Source: Caenorhabditis remanei (taxonomy: Eukaryota > Nematoda > Chromadorea > Rhabditida > Rhabditidae). From it: 64,000 bases of DNA. The translations under genes were made by a program, and so were the position numbers. The DNA lies in NCBI RefSeq assembly GCF_010183535.1, contig NC_071328.1, positions 1,922,001-1,986,000 on the forward strand, in the 5' to 3' direction. Below the pieces are notes generated by a model. It did not search any database. It was given only the letters and a program-made list of their open reading frames with translations, and was not told the DNA's origin. The stretch's first letter is position 1; the number at the start of each line of letters is the position of its first letter. Below, piece after piece: positions 11,301 through 23,219 of the stretch.

Positions 11301-14300
11301 GTGGCTGTCCGCTCATGTGGGTCTCGTTGCGACTACCGTACTTTTGAAAAAACAATTTTTTTGGGGTATTCGCAATTAGTTAGTTTTGCACCTCTCAAAA
11401 CATCCTTCGCCAGTTCGAAGTATAAAATTTAGAGTTTTTGAATTTAAGAGAAACGCGAAAAAGGCGCACCAGACAGTCCAAATTTTCTTTTCAAAAACAG
11501 TAAAAACGCTCCAAAGACACACAAGCTCGCCGAGATCCGATTCGAATTATGGGTGCGAAAAGGCTTCTGAGGCGCCCCAGACAGTCCAAATTTCTGGATT
11601 GAAGGCTTAGAATCGAAGGAAGCGCCACGATCTTTTCGAACTTGTGAGATTGCAAAAACGCGGCTCGTGGCGCGCCAGTCAGCCTCTCGTCACAATTTCC
11701 CATTGTGAAACGCGTCCGAGGCGCCCCAGTTAACCAGAATTTTGGATTTTAAAGATATGTACCCCGGCCTTGAATAATTTGTTTATAAACCTTCCTATTT
11801 ACTTTTTTCCAGAAACTAAAAAAGCACGACACGTTGAAGGATATGAAAGAGCTGCTGGAACGAGTGAAACAACGATTCGATGGAATACCTGTTAAGGACA
11901 TGCAAACGTCTGCTGCATACATTGTCAAAAATCAAAACGGCATCACCTCGTTCACCGGAATCGACACCGAATTAAAGGTCTACGCATGCATTCAACAATT
12001 TAAAAGTGATTCGGTCATCGTTTCCCAATCCATCAAGGTCATTCAAAGTCTGAGAGCTCTGGATCCCCAAAAGATTGCTAAAGTCGAGTCGGCTGCTACA
12101 ACTGTGTCGGAGGCTGCCAGTGGTCTGTCAGGAGTCGCCTCGATTCAAGAGAAGATGAAGAAGAATGCCAGAGAAGCTGCCGTGGAGCTTAACAAGTTGC
12201 CGGATGCCTCTAACAAGTCTGTGGTCATAGGTCAATCAGTGGATTCTCTGAATGCTGCAGTCACGTTGAGAGATTTGGAATCTCAAATAGGTCAGCTCAA
12301 CTCCTTCGATGCATTGGTTCAAGTGGAGATTCAGAAGATTTCTATCGCAGCTGACAGATCGGTGGTCGTGAAACAGTGGGGTAACCACAAAAAGGATATT
12401 GATCAGTTGGAGAAGACTCTTGCTGGAATCCAGTCGTTTGACTCCAAACTCAACGTCTCAAATGCTACGACACTCGGTGATTACGGTAGACCATTGGGAA
12501 ATCTGGCTCTCTTGACTACTGTATCGATGAATGCAAAGGAGAAGTTGAAGGCGTTGGAGACTTTGGCACTGACTGCTGATTCGAAAGACAAACCAGTTAT
12601 AGAGAAGAGTCAGAAGACCCTGGAACAGCTGGCCAATCTGGATCTTGGTTTCGCAAGCCACTCTGCTCAATACAAGAGTGCTCCACCGGCATTCCAAGCT
12701 CTTCATGACTTCCTATCCAAGTTTCTCGCAATCCCTCACAATCAACAGCAATCTCAGAACAGCTGGTCTATTCCAGAGTAAGTTTTGTTTTTCAAAGTTC
12801 GGGAAATCGGCTCTGTTCTGCCGTTTTCAGGGAGGCGCCTCGCCTACCACGAACTAAAATATATATAAAAAAATATCTAGAAATTGAGGGGAAAAAGAGA
12901 GAAAAAAAGTTAGTTTTGAGCCTATTAATAAGATTTTCTAGACACTCTGAGATCGTCTGGGGCGCCTTCGGCGCGTTTTCAGCTCTGTAGATTCTAAGAG
13001 TATTTGGAACTAAATCTATATGTTGGAAAGTTGAAAAGCTTGATTTAGAAAGGAAAACGGAATCTGGCGCGCCTTGTACGCGTTTTGTTGTTTTACACCT
13101 TTTCAGATTGAATCTGGGCAATTTTTGAGATATTTCAAGCGACGCGTCTAAGGCGCGCCAGATTAAAACTCCAAGCTTTTTTTAAAACCGTTTTAAAGCA
13201 AGCCCAAACGATTTTCAGCGTTATAAAGCCACTAAATTCAGACAATTTCGGCAATTTCTGATAGATTTTGATTCAAGATTAAATTCAAGCAATCTTAAAT
13301 CATTTTCACTATTCTTAAGCCGAGTAACGATTCAAAATGTTGAAATTTTCCAGCGAGTACTACGGCTACGGTTCCGGTGGTCTTCTCATCATTATTGCGA
13401 TCGCGGGCGTAAGTGTCTATTACCTTCGCAAGTACATTCACAAGAGTCGGATTCGGGTTTGGCTAAAGGAGAACGATATGAACGATCAATACTTGGGCCT
13501 GGAAATGCACAAGACGGTGATAAATGCGGTGGAGAACGCGGATAAGCCGTTGACATGGGGTACTGAGAAATGGGTGGATTATGATAAGCGGAGGTGAGTA
13601 GTAGTTTTTGGGTGAAACTTAATTGACTAATTATTTCCAGAGATCCCGCGATTTCTTGTAATCCTTTCACGGGCGTCATCCTGGAAAACGACTTGTGTAT
13701 TCATGCCACCGAGTTTACCACTGCTCTGAAGAAGTTGGTGTTCATTGCGACGCAGGTAGGAAGAATTGGAAGAGTTTCTAGTGAAAGGTGGCCTAGGAAT
13801 CGAGTTTGGCCATTTGTTTTGGTTCACTGCGAGTTTACTCAGAAGCAACCGCGCTGCACCAGACTTGGCGGCAAGTTCGATATTTCGAAAGCCTTTGACT
13901 TTCGATACGTAGCTTGGTATTTTAAGTAGGCAAAAAAGATGACCGAATTAGGAATCCTATGCCACCGCGTCACCGTTTTAGTAACATCCCCGAATTCCAC
14001 TGCGTAGCGACTCAGTTTTAGTGGGGCGTCAGTCAGGAATTCGCTGCGTAGCGACTCACTAGTCAACACGAGGTATCCGCGCGGCACTTCAGTGAGGAGT
14101 AGCGATAGCGTTGCGTTTTGCACAAATATCTAACACGTTGCCAACCCTTACCGTAACTCCCTAATGATTGCACTTATCATTCGAGCGCTCTAGCTCTCAC
14201 GGGGCGTATCTCGGCTCCTCCCACTTTTGCAACTTGCGGCGCACACGCTTCGCTCAGCATATCCGTGCCGCGTTGTCTTATGATGTTCTAGACCACCGCG

Positions 14301-17300
14301 CGTCAACGTTTTATGAACAGCCAAAAATTCACTGCGTCGCGACTCCGCCGAAGGAATCCGCGCGGCACTTGAGTCAGGCGTTGCGATCGCGTCGCACTTA
14401 CTCGCCGGCTCCTCCCATTTTTGCAATTTGCCGCACACGCATTGTTGATGGTTAAGCTCGACAAAAGGGCTTCCGTCTCACAGATGATGTGTTCTTGCAG
14501 GCTCCAATGAAAAAACGTACCTACCTCCGTGAGATATTCGATGAAGAGATGCAAGAAGTTGTGAAGCTCTCCCTGACAGAGGATGCCGATACGACAGAAG
14601 ACTTTTGGCTGATGGTCATGACGAAGGGCACGGAGTACGTCGTCTCGTTGTTGACAGATAAACAAATGGAGAAGTTGGAGTGTCACTACTATCCAGACAC
14701 TACTAAGACACCCCTTGCTTGCGGTCGATTCACGGTCAAAATGGAATCTGAGTCGTTGATTTTCGATGGGTCTGTTAAGCAGAGGAATCTGGCGATTGAG
14801 GACAATAGGTAGACTTAATTAGCGCTAATTAAATATCAAATTATCTCAAATTCAGCAAAAAGTTGGCAACCCGAAAACTGGAGCACTTGCAAATTCTCGA
14901 CGGTGAGGCTGAGGTTATTGCTTTCAACATTAAAACACATTTCGCAGTGATGGCTAGGGTGAAGAAGAGTAAGGTGAGTAAGGCGGTTGCGAAACGTCCT
15001 CTGTGTGGTTTCAAAACGTCTCTTTTATTAGAAACCAATCGTTGTTCACTGTTCGGACGGTACTGAAGCGACAATCTCGTTCATCGGGCTACAGTACATT
15101 TATGAAGAAGTGAAGAAGCATCCGCATCGCAAGTTTCAGGATATTGTTGTGGAGATGTGTAAGAGACGGTGGAACGGTATGAAACGGTACATTCAGTCGG
15201 CGTGGCTTCTCGTTGGTGTCCGCGGACAGCTCTTGGCGGTAAGAGAGAAGTTTTTTCTTGGGCAAATTTTCCGCAAACTGATTTGAATCATGCGACGCGG
15301 TTGATTCTCAAATACCGTAAAACCGGTAATAGAGGCGCACAAAGCGGTGCCTGTTCGCAGCGGTATACAGTACCGCTCAAAAGTATATTAAGTTTTGGTT
15401 TTTTCAGTTGAAAAGGTCCAACTTTGAGAGTGTGTCATGATAATACTTATTGTCCCATCAAGTAGATTTTTAATGGATCATACAGATCAAAAATAGAGCT
15501 TCATTTTAATAGTTGACAACTTTTTTGTACGGACACTCCCTAGAGAGTTATGGCCATTTTAAGAAGACAGCTCAAAAATCGCTCTATTTTGCACTGAAAA
15601 GAGCCGACTTGAGGGAGAAATTACTTTGACGATATGTAACTCTCTAGAAAGTGTCCGTACAAAAAAGTTGTCAACTACAAAAATGGAGTTCTACTCTTGG
15701 TCCGTTTGATCCTATAAATAATTATTTTGTGGGACAATTATTTTTACTATGCCACACTTTCTAAGTTGGGCGTGTTCAACAAAAAAAAGCAAAGCTTAAT
15801 ATACTTTTGAGCGGTACTGTATCTCGGTTCCCAGAGGAAATATCAAAAAGTAATTAACTGACAAAATGTAGATTAATATTCATAGAATATTTCTTCAGTT
15901 ACAATTTTTCCATACCTTTGAAGACAGCTGAGCCAGGGTGTTTCAAATTCTTGCTAGCGGGTGCGCCTCTATTTTCGGGTTTAGAGTATTTGAAAACCGA
16001 TACATGACATTTTGAAACAAAGAGGCTTTTTTTTTCTTAATTTTGGTTAGAATGGAATCTAATGCTCCAAATCGCTGCAATAATCGTTTTCCTAACTCAA
16101 AATGAGCTTTGGTGGAAGTGGGAGTGAGCAACGCGTGTATGAGAATCTGATAAACTCTTTTTTACATTATTTTACATTATGTAGCAGTCTCCAAAAGCAA
16201 GTACAGTACCGTGCAGTAAGATATACAATTTGGTATTTTTCTGTTGAAAATGTCCAGGGGTTACGGTATCACCTGATTGTCCTACAAAATCTATTATGTA
16301 TTAACCATACAGAACAGGTGTAGAACGAGAGTTATGATCATTTTAAGGGGATAGCTCAAAAATCGCACTATTTTGCACTTATTTTGCACGAGAAATTACT
16401 TTGTCTAACTTGCTAGGGAGTGTCCGTACAAAAAAGTTGTCAACTACAAAAATGAAATTCTAGGTTTGATCTGTATAATCCATTACAAATTTTGCTTTGC
16501 GGAACAATCAGTGATACCGTAACCCCTGGACATTTTCAACTGAAAACGACCAAATCGTATATCTTACTACACGACGGTACTGTAACACCTGTCTTTCAGG
16601 AATACGTGTACAATAACAAGAAGAATATCTCATTCTTCGATCATGCTCTATCCGGCATGAGTGACCTTGTCTACCAACAGATATATGACGATAAAACCAA
16701 AATGACGACGGCCTTAAAAACTTGGTCGTGGGAGAATAAGGGCGACGCAGCCGTTCATTTCGCTACTCACTCTCGAATGTTGGAGCAGAGCCGGGTGACA
16801 ACTGCGGACGTGAAAAAGGCGCAGGCGTATTTGCCGGTCTCGAAGCAGAGATTTCCCGAGATTTACTGTAATCCGAGCACTGCCGTCGAGTTGGAGGAGG
16901 ATGGGCGGAAGATTCTGATCCATGCGAATACGGTCAAGTCGACAGCAAAGTATCCGACGGAGTTCATTGCCACCCAGGTAAGCTAACGAGGCGTCCCAAT
17001 TTTACAATTTGCCGCACATTTTTTGGACAGTGCACCGCCGGCATGGTTTTGGTTACAAAGAGTGTGTGCGGCAAATTGCAAAAGTGGGAGGAGTCTGTGA
17101 TGATTGTTGTAGTTTTGGCGTCGAAACCCAAAGCTACTGATTTTTATACTTTTCTGTGCCGCCCCTCAAAGAGCTGATTTTGAATATACGGGTCCTGAGA
17201 CGAAACTGAGTGAGTTACGGTAGCTCAAGGTTTTTGAAACACTTTGAAAGTCTGTAACGTGATTTTAAGCTCAAAATATATTTAAAAAAATTGAGTTTTG

Positions 17301-19225
17301 AAAAAAAACTTAACATTTCCAACTTGCCGCAAAGTCTGGTGGAGCGTGGTTGCTATTGAGTAAACCTCGAATCAAAATTCTAGTTTCGCCGTGAGACCTA
17401 AACTTTTGAATCAAAACTGAAAGCCCAGAAGCATCTTTTCTATTTTGGAGGCGGAGCCTAAAAAATGCATTGAAGTCATCTCTAATCATCTTCCATCATT
17501 AAGGTCATAAGTGTTGATCAGATACACGCGCCATAGGCACGCCAGAGATGTTTTGAGTATTAAACGGACCTGTATAGGCAGTTCGGCTCTATTCCAGTTT
17601 AGATGTCCTTTAAAAACTCACACGTAACAAAAAACACTTAAACGTCCTTTCAAATGTTTAGACGTCCCAAAAAATGTTTAAACGTCCCCTAAAATGTTCA
17701 GACGTCCCTTGAAACTCCAAAATATAGTTGTGAGTATTTAGACGTCCCAAAAAACATTGAAACGTCCCAAAAACATTAAAACGTCCCAAAAAACATCGAA
17801 ACGTCCCCTAAAATATTTAGACGTCCCTTCAACACTAAAAGTCACTGAAAGGGTTCAAGGGACGTCTAAATATTTTGTTGGGACGTCTAAACGTTTTTGG
17901 GACGCTCAATGTTTACAACTACATTTTGGAATTTCAAGGGACGTTTAACTACTTTTTGGGACGTTTAAAGATTTTTTGGGACATCTAAATGTTTTTGAGC
18001 ATTTTTGGGACTTGAAAGGACGTTTAAGTGTTTCAAGGGACGTCTATGTGTTTTTTGGGACGTTCGAGTTCTCAAAGGACATCTAAACTGGAATAGAGCC
18101 GGCAGTTCGATTCCGGCACAATAATTAACGTGCCAAATTGTTAATTACCGTATTCCAGGCTCCAACCGACAAACGCACCCCGGGGAAAGATGACACTTGT
18201 GAGGACTTCTGGCTAATGGTGTTTCTCAAGAACTCGGATTACATTGTGACTCTGATGAGTGACGAGGAGCTGACCACTAAGTGTGGAGCTTACTTTCATC
18301 CGGAAGAGAAGAGAAGTGCCACGTGCGGACGGTTCACTGCCACCACACAGTCGGTGAAGGAATTCAATTATGGAGTGAAGGAGAGAAAACTGGAAGTGAT
18401 TGACAATAACTCGAAGGAGAAGGAGAAACGAGTTGTCACTCAGTATCAGTACCATACGTGGGACGATAAGGACGTTTATGAGGATAAGGAGGCTCTGATG
18501 GGGATAATGAAAGTTGTTAACAAGAGTGAGGTGAGGAGGAGGAATTGTGGTTTGTTTTTGGGGGTGGAGAGATATGTTTTGAGACTAGGTTTGAAACTTA
18601 CTAAGGAAGGCCCAATCTTTGACCTAGTTTTTCTCGAATACCAGGCCTTGAGAGCAAAAACTGAATATATATTTGGAATCAGCGTTTTCTCAGCTTTCCA
18701 ATGATATACGAAACGTCCTTCCGGACACAAAACGTTCCCCCTATTAATTTTTCTTCGTTTTTCAGAATCCAGTCATCGTGCACTGCGAGGATGGCGTCAG
18801 CAGAACCGGCGTCTTCATCGGACTCCAATTCATCTACGAGGAGATTGTCCATCAACCGAAAATGACAATTCAGGAAGTGATGGCCCGTCTACGGAACCAA
18901 CGTTGGCACGCAGTCCCATCGGTCTCCCAATCGTTCTGCCTTTTAGTCGGTGTTATTAATCGATTTGCTAACAAGGTGAGCTTCTTTTTAGAAAACTGAA
19001 CTGAGTAATGATTTGCAGCCATTCCAAATCAAATATACGATTCCCCGAAATCTTGCTGAATTGATACCGAAGGTCAAAGAACTTGAGGAGAATGCGGCAC
19101 GTCAACCGGCTGGTGGTGGGGAACCTGAAGAGTTTGACGACGAACAGGAATCTGCTAGAGAGGCTCCAGAGGAGTCGGCGAGACCGGAATATATGGCTAT
19201 TGAGATTGAAGAGGGAGTGAACTAA
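8305..19225 (+). CDS. WSN-domain receptor-like tandem PTP protein, paralogue 2
   Basis: Fifteen exons: 8305-8350, 8396-8473, 9712-9843, 9889-10707, 10760-11262, 11813-12777, 13354-13593, 13641-13755, 14501-14808, 14856-14973, 15032-15238, 16600-16977, 18159-18530, 18766-18975, 19019-19225. All phases agree, giving 1565 residues. The chosen ATG starts a signal peptide (MKKITRALVVLCLLS). Then come a Pro/Ser-rich linker (42-85), a WSN-like domain (about 86-160, with NGIALQNGLMNG and ELLNFGS), helical ectodomain to about 848, and a membrane helix about 855-873. PTP domain 1 has HCSDGTEAT: the essential Arg (1121) is Ala, and the WPD loop is absent, so it should be catalytically dead. PTP domain 2 has HCEDGVSRTG (Cys1434, Arg1440) and WDDKDV, so it may be active. 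The tail is acidic. Exon order matches gene 1 except for the tail. The exon 2 to exon 3 join spans 1.2 kb and is the least certain. Confidence 0.88.
8591..8957. mobile_element. hAT-like MITE, CATACTTG family, copy 2
   Basis: This lies in intron 2 of PTP gene 2. It is a 367-bp palindrome with ends CATACTTGTCAACC/GGTTGACAAGTATG and an exact 8-bp duplication TGGCTTAC (8583-8590 and 8958-8965). It is closely similar to copy 1 along its length. Confidence 0.88.
9435..9584. mobile_element. Short TA-flanked MITE
   Basis: Arms CAGTTCTTACAACTGCGCTC and GAGCGCGGTTTTAAGAAGCG face each other, with TA on both sides (9433-9434, 9585-9586). The interior has CTCTTTTTCTCTGAGTCTC as in the copy at 53456. Confidence 0.6.
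11400..11745. repeat. GGCGCCCCAGACAGTCC minisatellite in intron
   Basis: About five degenerate units with the motif GGCGCCCCAGACAGTCC / AAACGCG occupy most of the intron before exon 6 of PTP gene 2. It is the same family as the stretch in gene 1 at 3110-3300. Confidence 0.5.
13756..14500. other. Intron with GC-rich direct repeats
   Basis: This intron of PTP gene 2 holds repeated motifs such as CACTGCGTAGCGACTC (variants near 14000, 14048 and 14330) and CTCCTCCCACTTTTGCAA (near 14218 and 14407). I see no coding signal or RNA gene. Confidence 0.4.
15368..15819. mobile_element. Tc1/mariner-like MITE in PTP gene 2 intron
   Basis: Ends are CAGTACCGCTCAAAAGTAT and its complement, with TA duplicated on both sides (15366-15367, 15820-15821). 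The interior holds the TAGTTGACAACTTTTTTGTA foldback arms. CAGT ends with TA duplication fit the Tc1/mariner group; there is no transposase. Confidence 0.7.
16204..16582. mobile_element. Tc1/mariner-like MITE, second copy
   Basis: Ends are CAGTACCGTGCAGTAAGATA and its near complement, flanked by TA (16202-16203, 16583-16584). It shares the internal GTACAAAAAAGTTGTCAACT arm with the 15368 element. It ends only 17 bp before exon 12, so it supplies the end of the intron apart from the acceptor. Confidence 0.68.
17585..18100. mobile_element. Foldback element built of ACGTCCC repeats
   Basis: Terminal repeats are GGCTCTATTCCAGTTTAGAT and its complement, with an 8-bp duplication GGCAGTTC (17577-17584, 18101-18108). 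The arms consist of about a dozen ACGTCCC motifs on the left and GGGACGT motifs on the right. Length, long arms and GG...CC ends suggest a Mutator- or Merlin-type non-autonomous element; the superfamily is an inference. Confidence 0.75.
18588..18712. repeat. Solo arm of the CTAGG Harbinger-like family
   Basis: The intron before exon 14 contains GACCTAGTTTTTCTCGAATA and GGAATCAGCGTTTTCTCAGC, matching one arm of the element at 23220-23511. Confidence 0.5.
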
Positions 19226-19275
19226 TTGAGTCATTTGATATTACTTGTGTATTTGTGCGTTTAAAAAGAGAATAG

Positions 19276-19281
19276 AATAAA
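19276..19281 (+). promoter_or_regulatory. Poly(A) signal of PTP gene 2
   Basis: AATAAA lies 51 bp downstream of the stop codon. Confidence 0.65.
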
Positions 19282-19369
19282 AAATGTTAAGTTGGAAGAT
19301 ACAGTACCATGTTATTCCGCCATCCGACAAATTATTTTTCCAGTGTTTTCAGTATTAGCTTGGCACAGT

Positions 19370-19610
19370 TCTTACAAGTGCGCTCCACCGAAATGCCCTT
19401 GAAAAATGTCTCTCTGGGGGACTCCTAGGGAGGTAGAGACCGCGACGCAGCAGCGATGCGGAGCGTTCGGGATTTCGTTGCGAGACCCATATTTGCACTG
19501 CCTCCCGGGAAGATTGATGCGCGCTTTGAACCTGCTGGAGTTGAGGATAGTGTTATATAAGAAAATGAATTCGGATGGGCTGAAATGCGTTTGAACAAAA
19601 AAAATTGTAT
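19370..19610. repeat. Composite of solo arm and module-flank sequence
   Basis: A TA-family arm (AGTGCGCTCCACCGAAATG) is followed by CCGCGACGCAGCAGCGATGC and CGTTGCGAGACCCATATTTG. The latter pair normally sits to the right of the CCATTCCGTTAGGCAGTC module. Here the core is missing, so this looks like a truncated module. Confidence 0.5.
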
Positions 19611-19726
19611 CTTCCAATTTTAAAATATTTATTTCTTTTTTTTAATTAGTTCCTAGGAAGGAATTGAAAACTGAATAAATGTCACCAGCAGAGAATATTA
19701 GTTTTGTTTTTTCATATTCCGGAATT

Positions 19727-20330
19727 TCATTGGTTGATTTGTTTATTTCCACCCATTAGATTTCCAAAAGTCATATAATTACATTCGATCCCGTCGAAAA
19801 GCTGATGTTTGATCTGCTTTTTGTTCCATTCACATTTCATTACGAATATGTGGTTGTGCTCCAGTATTCCATCTTGTTCAATGTAAACCAACTTGGAGAT
19901 CTGACAGAGAAATATTCGCACTTTGAATCCTTTGGAATGTGAACCAATCAGCGGTATCCATGTCTGAAATGTTAATTTCTATTATTTTATTGTGATGAGT
20001 TGAAATTCTTTACCTACAGAAATTCTTGTCCTGGACAACAATTAATTTCCAAACCGAAACGTCTTCTCGCAACGTATCGAGTACTTATTTCAAGGCATCA
20101 TTTTCTATTGGGAGTCTCATGGCTTGAATCTTCAAATATCCCAATTGAGAGGATCCAGGTCGTGTGCCACTAATGATGTTCAAAGCAGCTTTGGTGATGT
20201 GCCATATTCTTTTGCAATGGAAAATTGACTTTAAAAATGTTTCCATTATATCAACTCCCGACAGGTGGTCCTTGCATAAAGTGACAAAAGTGGCCGTCGT
20301 CGTATACTTCAGATTCAGTTCTATAAACGT
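19727..20330 (-). pseudogene. Unrecognised minus-strand gene fragment
   Basis: The last exon 19727-19963 follows a CATTTTCAG acceptor and reads TWIPLIGSHSKGFKV onward to NLMGGNKQINQ-stop. Upstream, about 20085-20330, an open stretch includes CKDHLSGVDIMETFLKSIF but ends in a TAA before any usable donor. I do not recognise the family. A degenerate nematode gene (perhaps F-box-associated) is a guess. It lies to the left of module 1. Confidence 0.35.
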
Positions 20331-20617
20331 GTGTTTTTAAAAAAAAAATTTTCACACAATTATCGTATGACTATTATAAAACTATAATTACGTTATGTGG
20401 CTGGTTGATATTAGAAGCGAAATGTTGGAATTTTAGTTGTTTTAATAATGAAAGAATCATTTTTAGGAGCTTTTCTCTATGGAATGCAATGAGCGCACGC
20501 GACGCAACCGCAGCGCCTCCGGCGACTAGCACTTGTACTAATAGCAAACTACAGAAGCGTCTTTAACCCCTAAATATGATGAACAAATGACTTACCTTAT
20601 CTCGATGGACACGTTAC

Positions 20618-20800
20618 AAGCCAGGAAGGGGGGAAATCAATATAATTCTCAAAGAATCAAAATACAAGAAAGGGACGACCAGCCATTCCGTTAGGCAGTC
20701 AGAGGGGACAATGAGTAAAACTGTCCGTTGTCTTACGTTGAACACATACGCAGGCATCGAGAGCGCGTTCGTTGCGAGACCCTTATTTACATAGATGACG
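20618..20800. repeat. CCATTCCGTTAGGCAGTC module, copy 1
   Basis: In order it has AATTCTCAAAGAATC, the core (20683-20700), ACTGTCCGTTGTCTTACGTT, GAACACATACGCAG and CGTTGCGAGACCC. A minus-strand GTAAG donor complement (CTTACC) lies just to its left. Confidence 0.7.
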
Positions 20801-20879
20801 TGAGGAGACGCCTAGGGAGGTAGAGACCGCGACGCAGCGGTGGGGCATTCGTCTCCTGGGAAGATTGCCGCGTGATTTG

Positions 20880-21540
20880 AATCTGTCGGAGTTGAGCTAG
20901 TGCGCTCTATTGCTTTATTGGCAGCGATATTACTACATAAGGGGTACGGTGGAGTTCGGCACCGCGGCAAATTTCACAAGCTTTAGGGGTTTTGTTTTGA
21001 AATGTCAAACTACCGAGACGCATGTTATGTTTGGTTTCGGGCAAAGTCTTTCAATGGATCATAGGACACCTCGCCTTTCGATTTCCGGCTGTTTGATTTA
21101 TCTGATATTCATACGGGTTTTTGTAGAAAATTGGTTCAAATTTTGAATCATTACACGCCATTCAATTATTTCTAGCCAGCAACATTTTTTGAGTTGTTCG
21201 TTTTTAGGTTACGTTTTTAGGTTACGTCTGATTGTTAGGATATCCCGTTTCCCCGGTTTTCTATAGTAATTGGCAATTAGTGTCTTTCTTAATTTTTCAT
21301 GCATTAGTTCTTTTATGTTCTCGATTGTCCGTCTCTAAATTAATCTAGTTTAAAAATCAAGTTGTAAAAAGTTGGTATTGGAGACTGCACGACTTCCCAA
21401 ATAGTATCAGGTAGAAGTGAATAGATTATGCGACAGATGTTTTATGTTTTTGCTAACTTTCGTTCAAAAACTCTCTGGCTGCTTATAAAACCTGCAAATA
21501 AAAGAGAAACGAATCAATACCAAACAAAATTTATTAATAA
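20880..21540. other. AT-rich spacer without recognised features
   Basis: This is the spacer between module 1 and the 3' end of the next minus-strand fragment. Short direct repeats (GGTTACGTTTTTA twice near 21205) are the only structure I can see. Confidence 0.4.
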
Positions 21541-21561
21541 ATAATATATCAACATAATATA

Positions 21562-21908
21562 TCAACATAATTCGGTTTTCCAAAGAACTTTCAATTCATA
21601 TCTTCCTCCTCCAGCGGCAAGTATTGCATTCGATGAGTGGCTCAGCAATAGGGTACATTCTTCAAATCTGTTCTTGTGAACTTCTTTCTCATCGGACAGC
21701 GTCAGGTAGGTAGCTTTCATGCTATCGTCTTCAAAACATGTGACGCAATGACAGTACTCTTCGCCGTCATCCATAGGAATAATTTGATTTTTTTTCTTTG
21801 CATCTGCCCTTATCATAATCCGACAATTTGTTTTGTATGGTTCTTGCAAAACTGTGTAAATGGTCGCATTGCTCAAATCAACTCCTAGGAATTCGGCCAC
21901 GGTTTCAC
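21562..21908 (-). CDS. Last exon of an unrecognised gene (GETVAE family)
   Basis: This is an open 115-residue exon after a TTATTCAG acceptor. It begins in the phase that gives (G)ETVAEFLGVDLSNATIY and ends GGGRYELKVLWKTELC-stop. The GETVAE start and splice phase match the last exon at 23577-23710, and the GGG-x-YEL end matches the fragment ending near 29263. I cannot name the family and did not find its upstream exons between here and module 2. Full length and function are unknown. Confidence 0.45.
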
Positions 21909-22074
21909 CTGAATAATCAAATATTTCTCATTGAAACAATTGCTCCTAAAAATTCTTCTTTATTTTGTAATTGTAATTTGAACAAAAAAGTTCAGGCATG
22001 CCACTTATCTATAAAGTGCTGGTTCGGAAAATGGTGGCGTGACTTACCTTATAATAAACAGGAATATAGGGAAT

Positions 22075-22290
22075 ACAAGAAGTGGGGAAATCAATAATTC
22101 TCAAAGAATCAGAATACAAGAAGGGGTCGACCAGCCATTCCGTTAGGCAGTCAATGGGGACAATGAGAGAATAAGAGACTGTGCCTCACGTTGAACACAT
22201 ATGCAGACAGCGACGCGCGTTCGTTGCGAGACCCATGTTTACATAGCTGCCGTGGGAGACTCCTAGGAAGGTAGAAACCGCGACGCAGCA
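22075..22290. repeat. CCATTCCGTTAGGCAGTC module, copy 2
   Basis: The core is at 22135-22152. To its left GTGACTTACC is a minus-strand splice donor complement. To the right is CGTTGCGAGACCC, twice (near 22220 and 22317). Confidence 0.72.
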
Positions 22291-22654
22291 GTGATGCGTT
22301 GCGGTCGGGTGTTCGTTATGAGACCCATATTTACATTGTCTCTTGGGAAGATTGACGCACGTTTGGAATCATGTTGTTGGAGATGAGCAAGTGCGCTCTA
22401 TTGATGAGCAGTTAGCAACGATGCCTTTTGAGACCTATCAACATATCTCTTGAGAAGATAGGGCCGCGGCGCAGTAGCGATGTGAAGCGGTCGGGATGTC
22501 TTAGGCTTCTCATATAGCGTTATACATAGGGTAAACTAACAGACAGATATCAGGTTGTGATAACCAACAGGTACCTTCATGGAGTATTCATAAATATTCA
22601 AAAACTATAAAATTTTTGTATGGTTGGCACCACCGTCTGCGTTTGCGTTTTAGT

Positions 22655-22770
22655 CCTTTCTTGTGTGTCTGTCTGTCTGTTTGTATGCCTGTGCTTGTGT
22701 ATCTATTTGTGTGCCTATTTGTGTTTTTGTCTTTCTGTCTGTTTGTCTGTCTGTGTGTTTGTTTGTCACG
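22655..22770. repeat. TGTC/TTTG microsatellite
   Basis: Simple repeat of TGTCTGTTTG-type units; the apparent open frames across it are repeat artefacts. Confidence 0.8.
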
Positions 22771-23219
22771 AACCATAGAGCAACACTCACTCAGTAGTCC
22801 AAGTGCTACAAAATTTATATAGAGATATGCAGAATTTCAGTCCGTCTTTTCTCTTTTCAAAATTCTCAAAATACCGCTTTCTGAATCACAAGACGAAAAC
22901 TTCAATCTTCCGAGTTCCTGGTAAGAGACAAGCCTGGAACAATGGGGACATCGTTTTACAAAACAATTTTATATCTGAATTCAAAAATAAGATAATGAAT
23001 ATGTAATTTGATGAATAAATTAAACAGTTCTCTATTCCGTATGCAGCAAAGTTCCCCGCACAAGCAAACATCCTTGGCATATGTACTATGGAGAGTAACA
23101 TTATGTTACTTCTTGATTCGGGTAGATCGGTATCACTGATGTGAACATTACGCGAATGTTAGCAGGAACACTCTGTAATTATGAATAATGCTAACTGGAT
23201 GAAATTAGGCTTGGTCTAA

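Noticed and set aside
17577..18108. Possible CRISPR-like array of ACGTCCC repeats
   Set aside because: Spacing is irregular, orientation inverts midway, target duplications flank it, and the genome is eukaryotic: a foldback transposon.
22588..22822. Cys/Val/Leu-rich and Thr/Asp-rich ORFs on opposite strands
   Set aside because: Artefacts of a TGTC/TTTG microsatellite.
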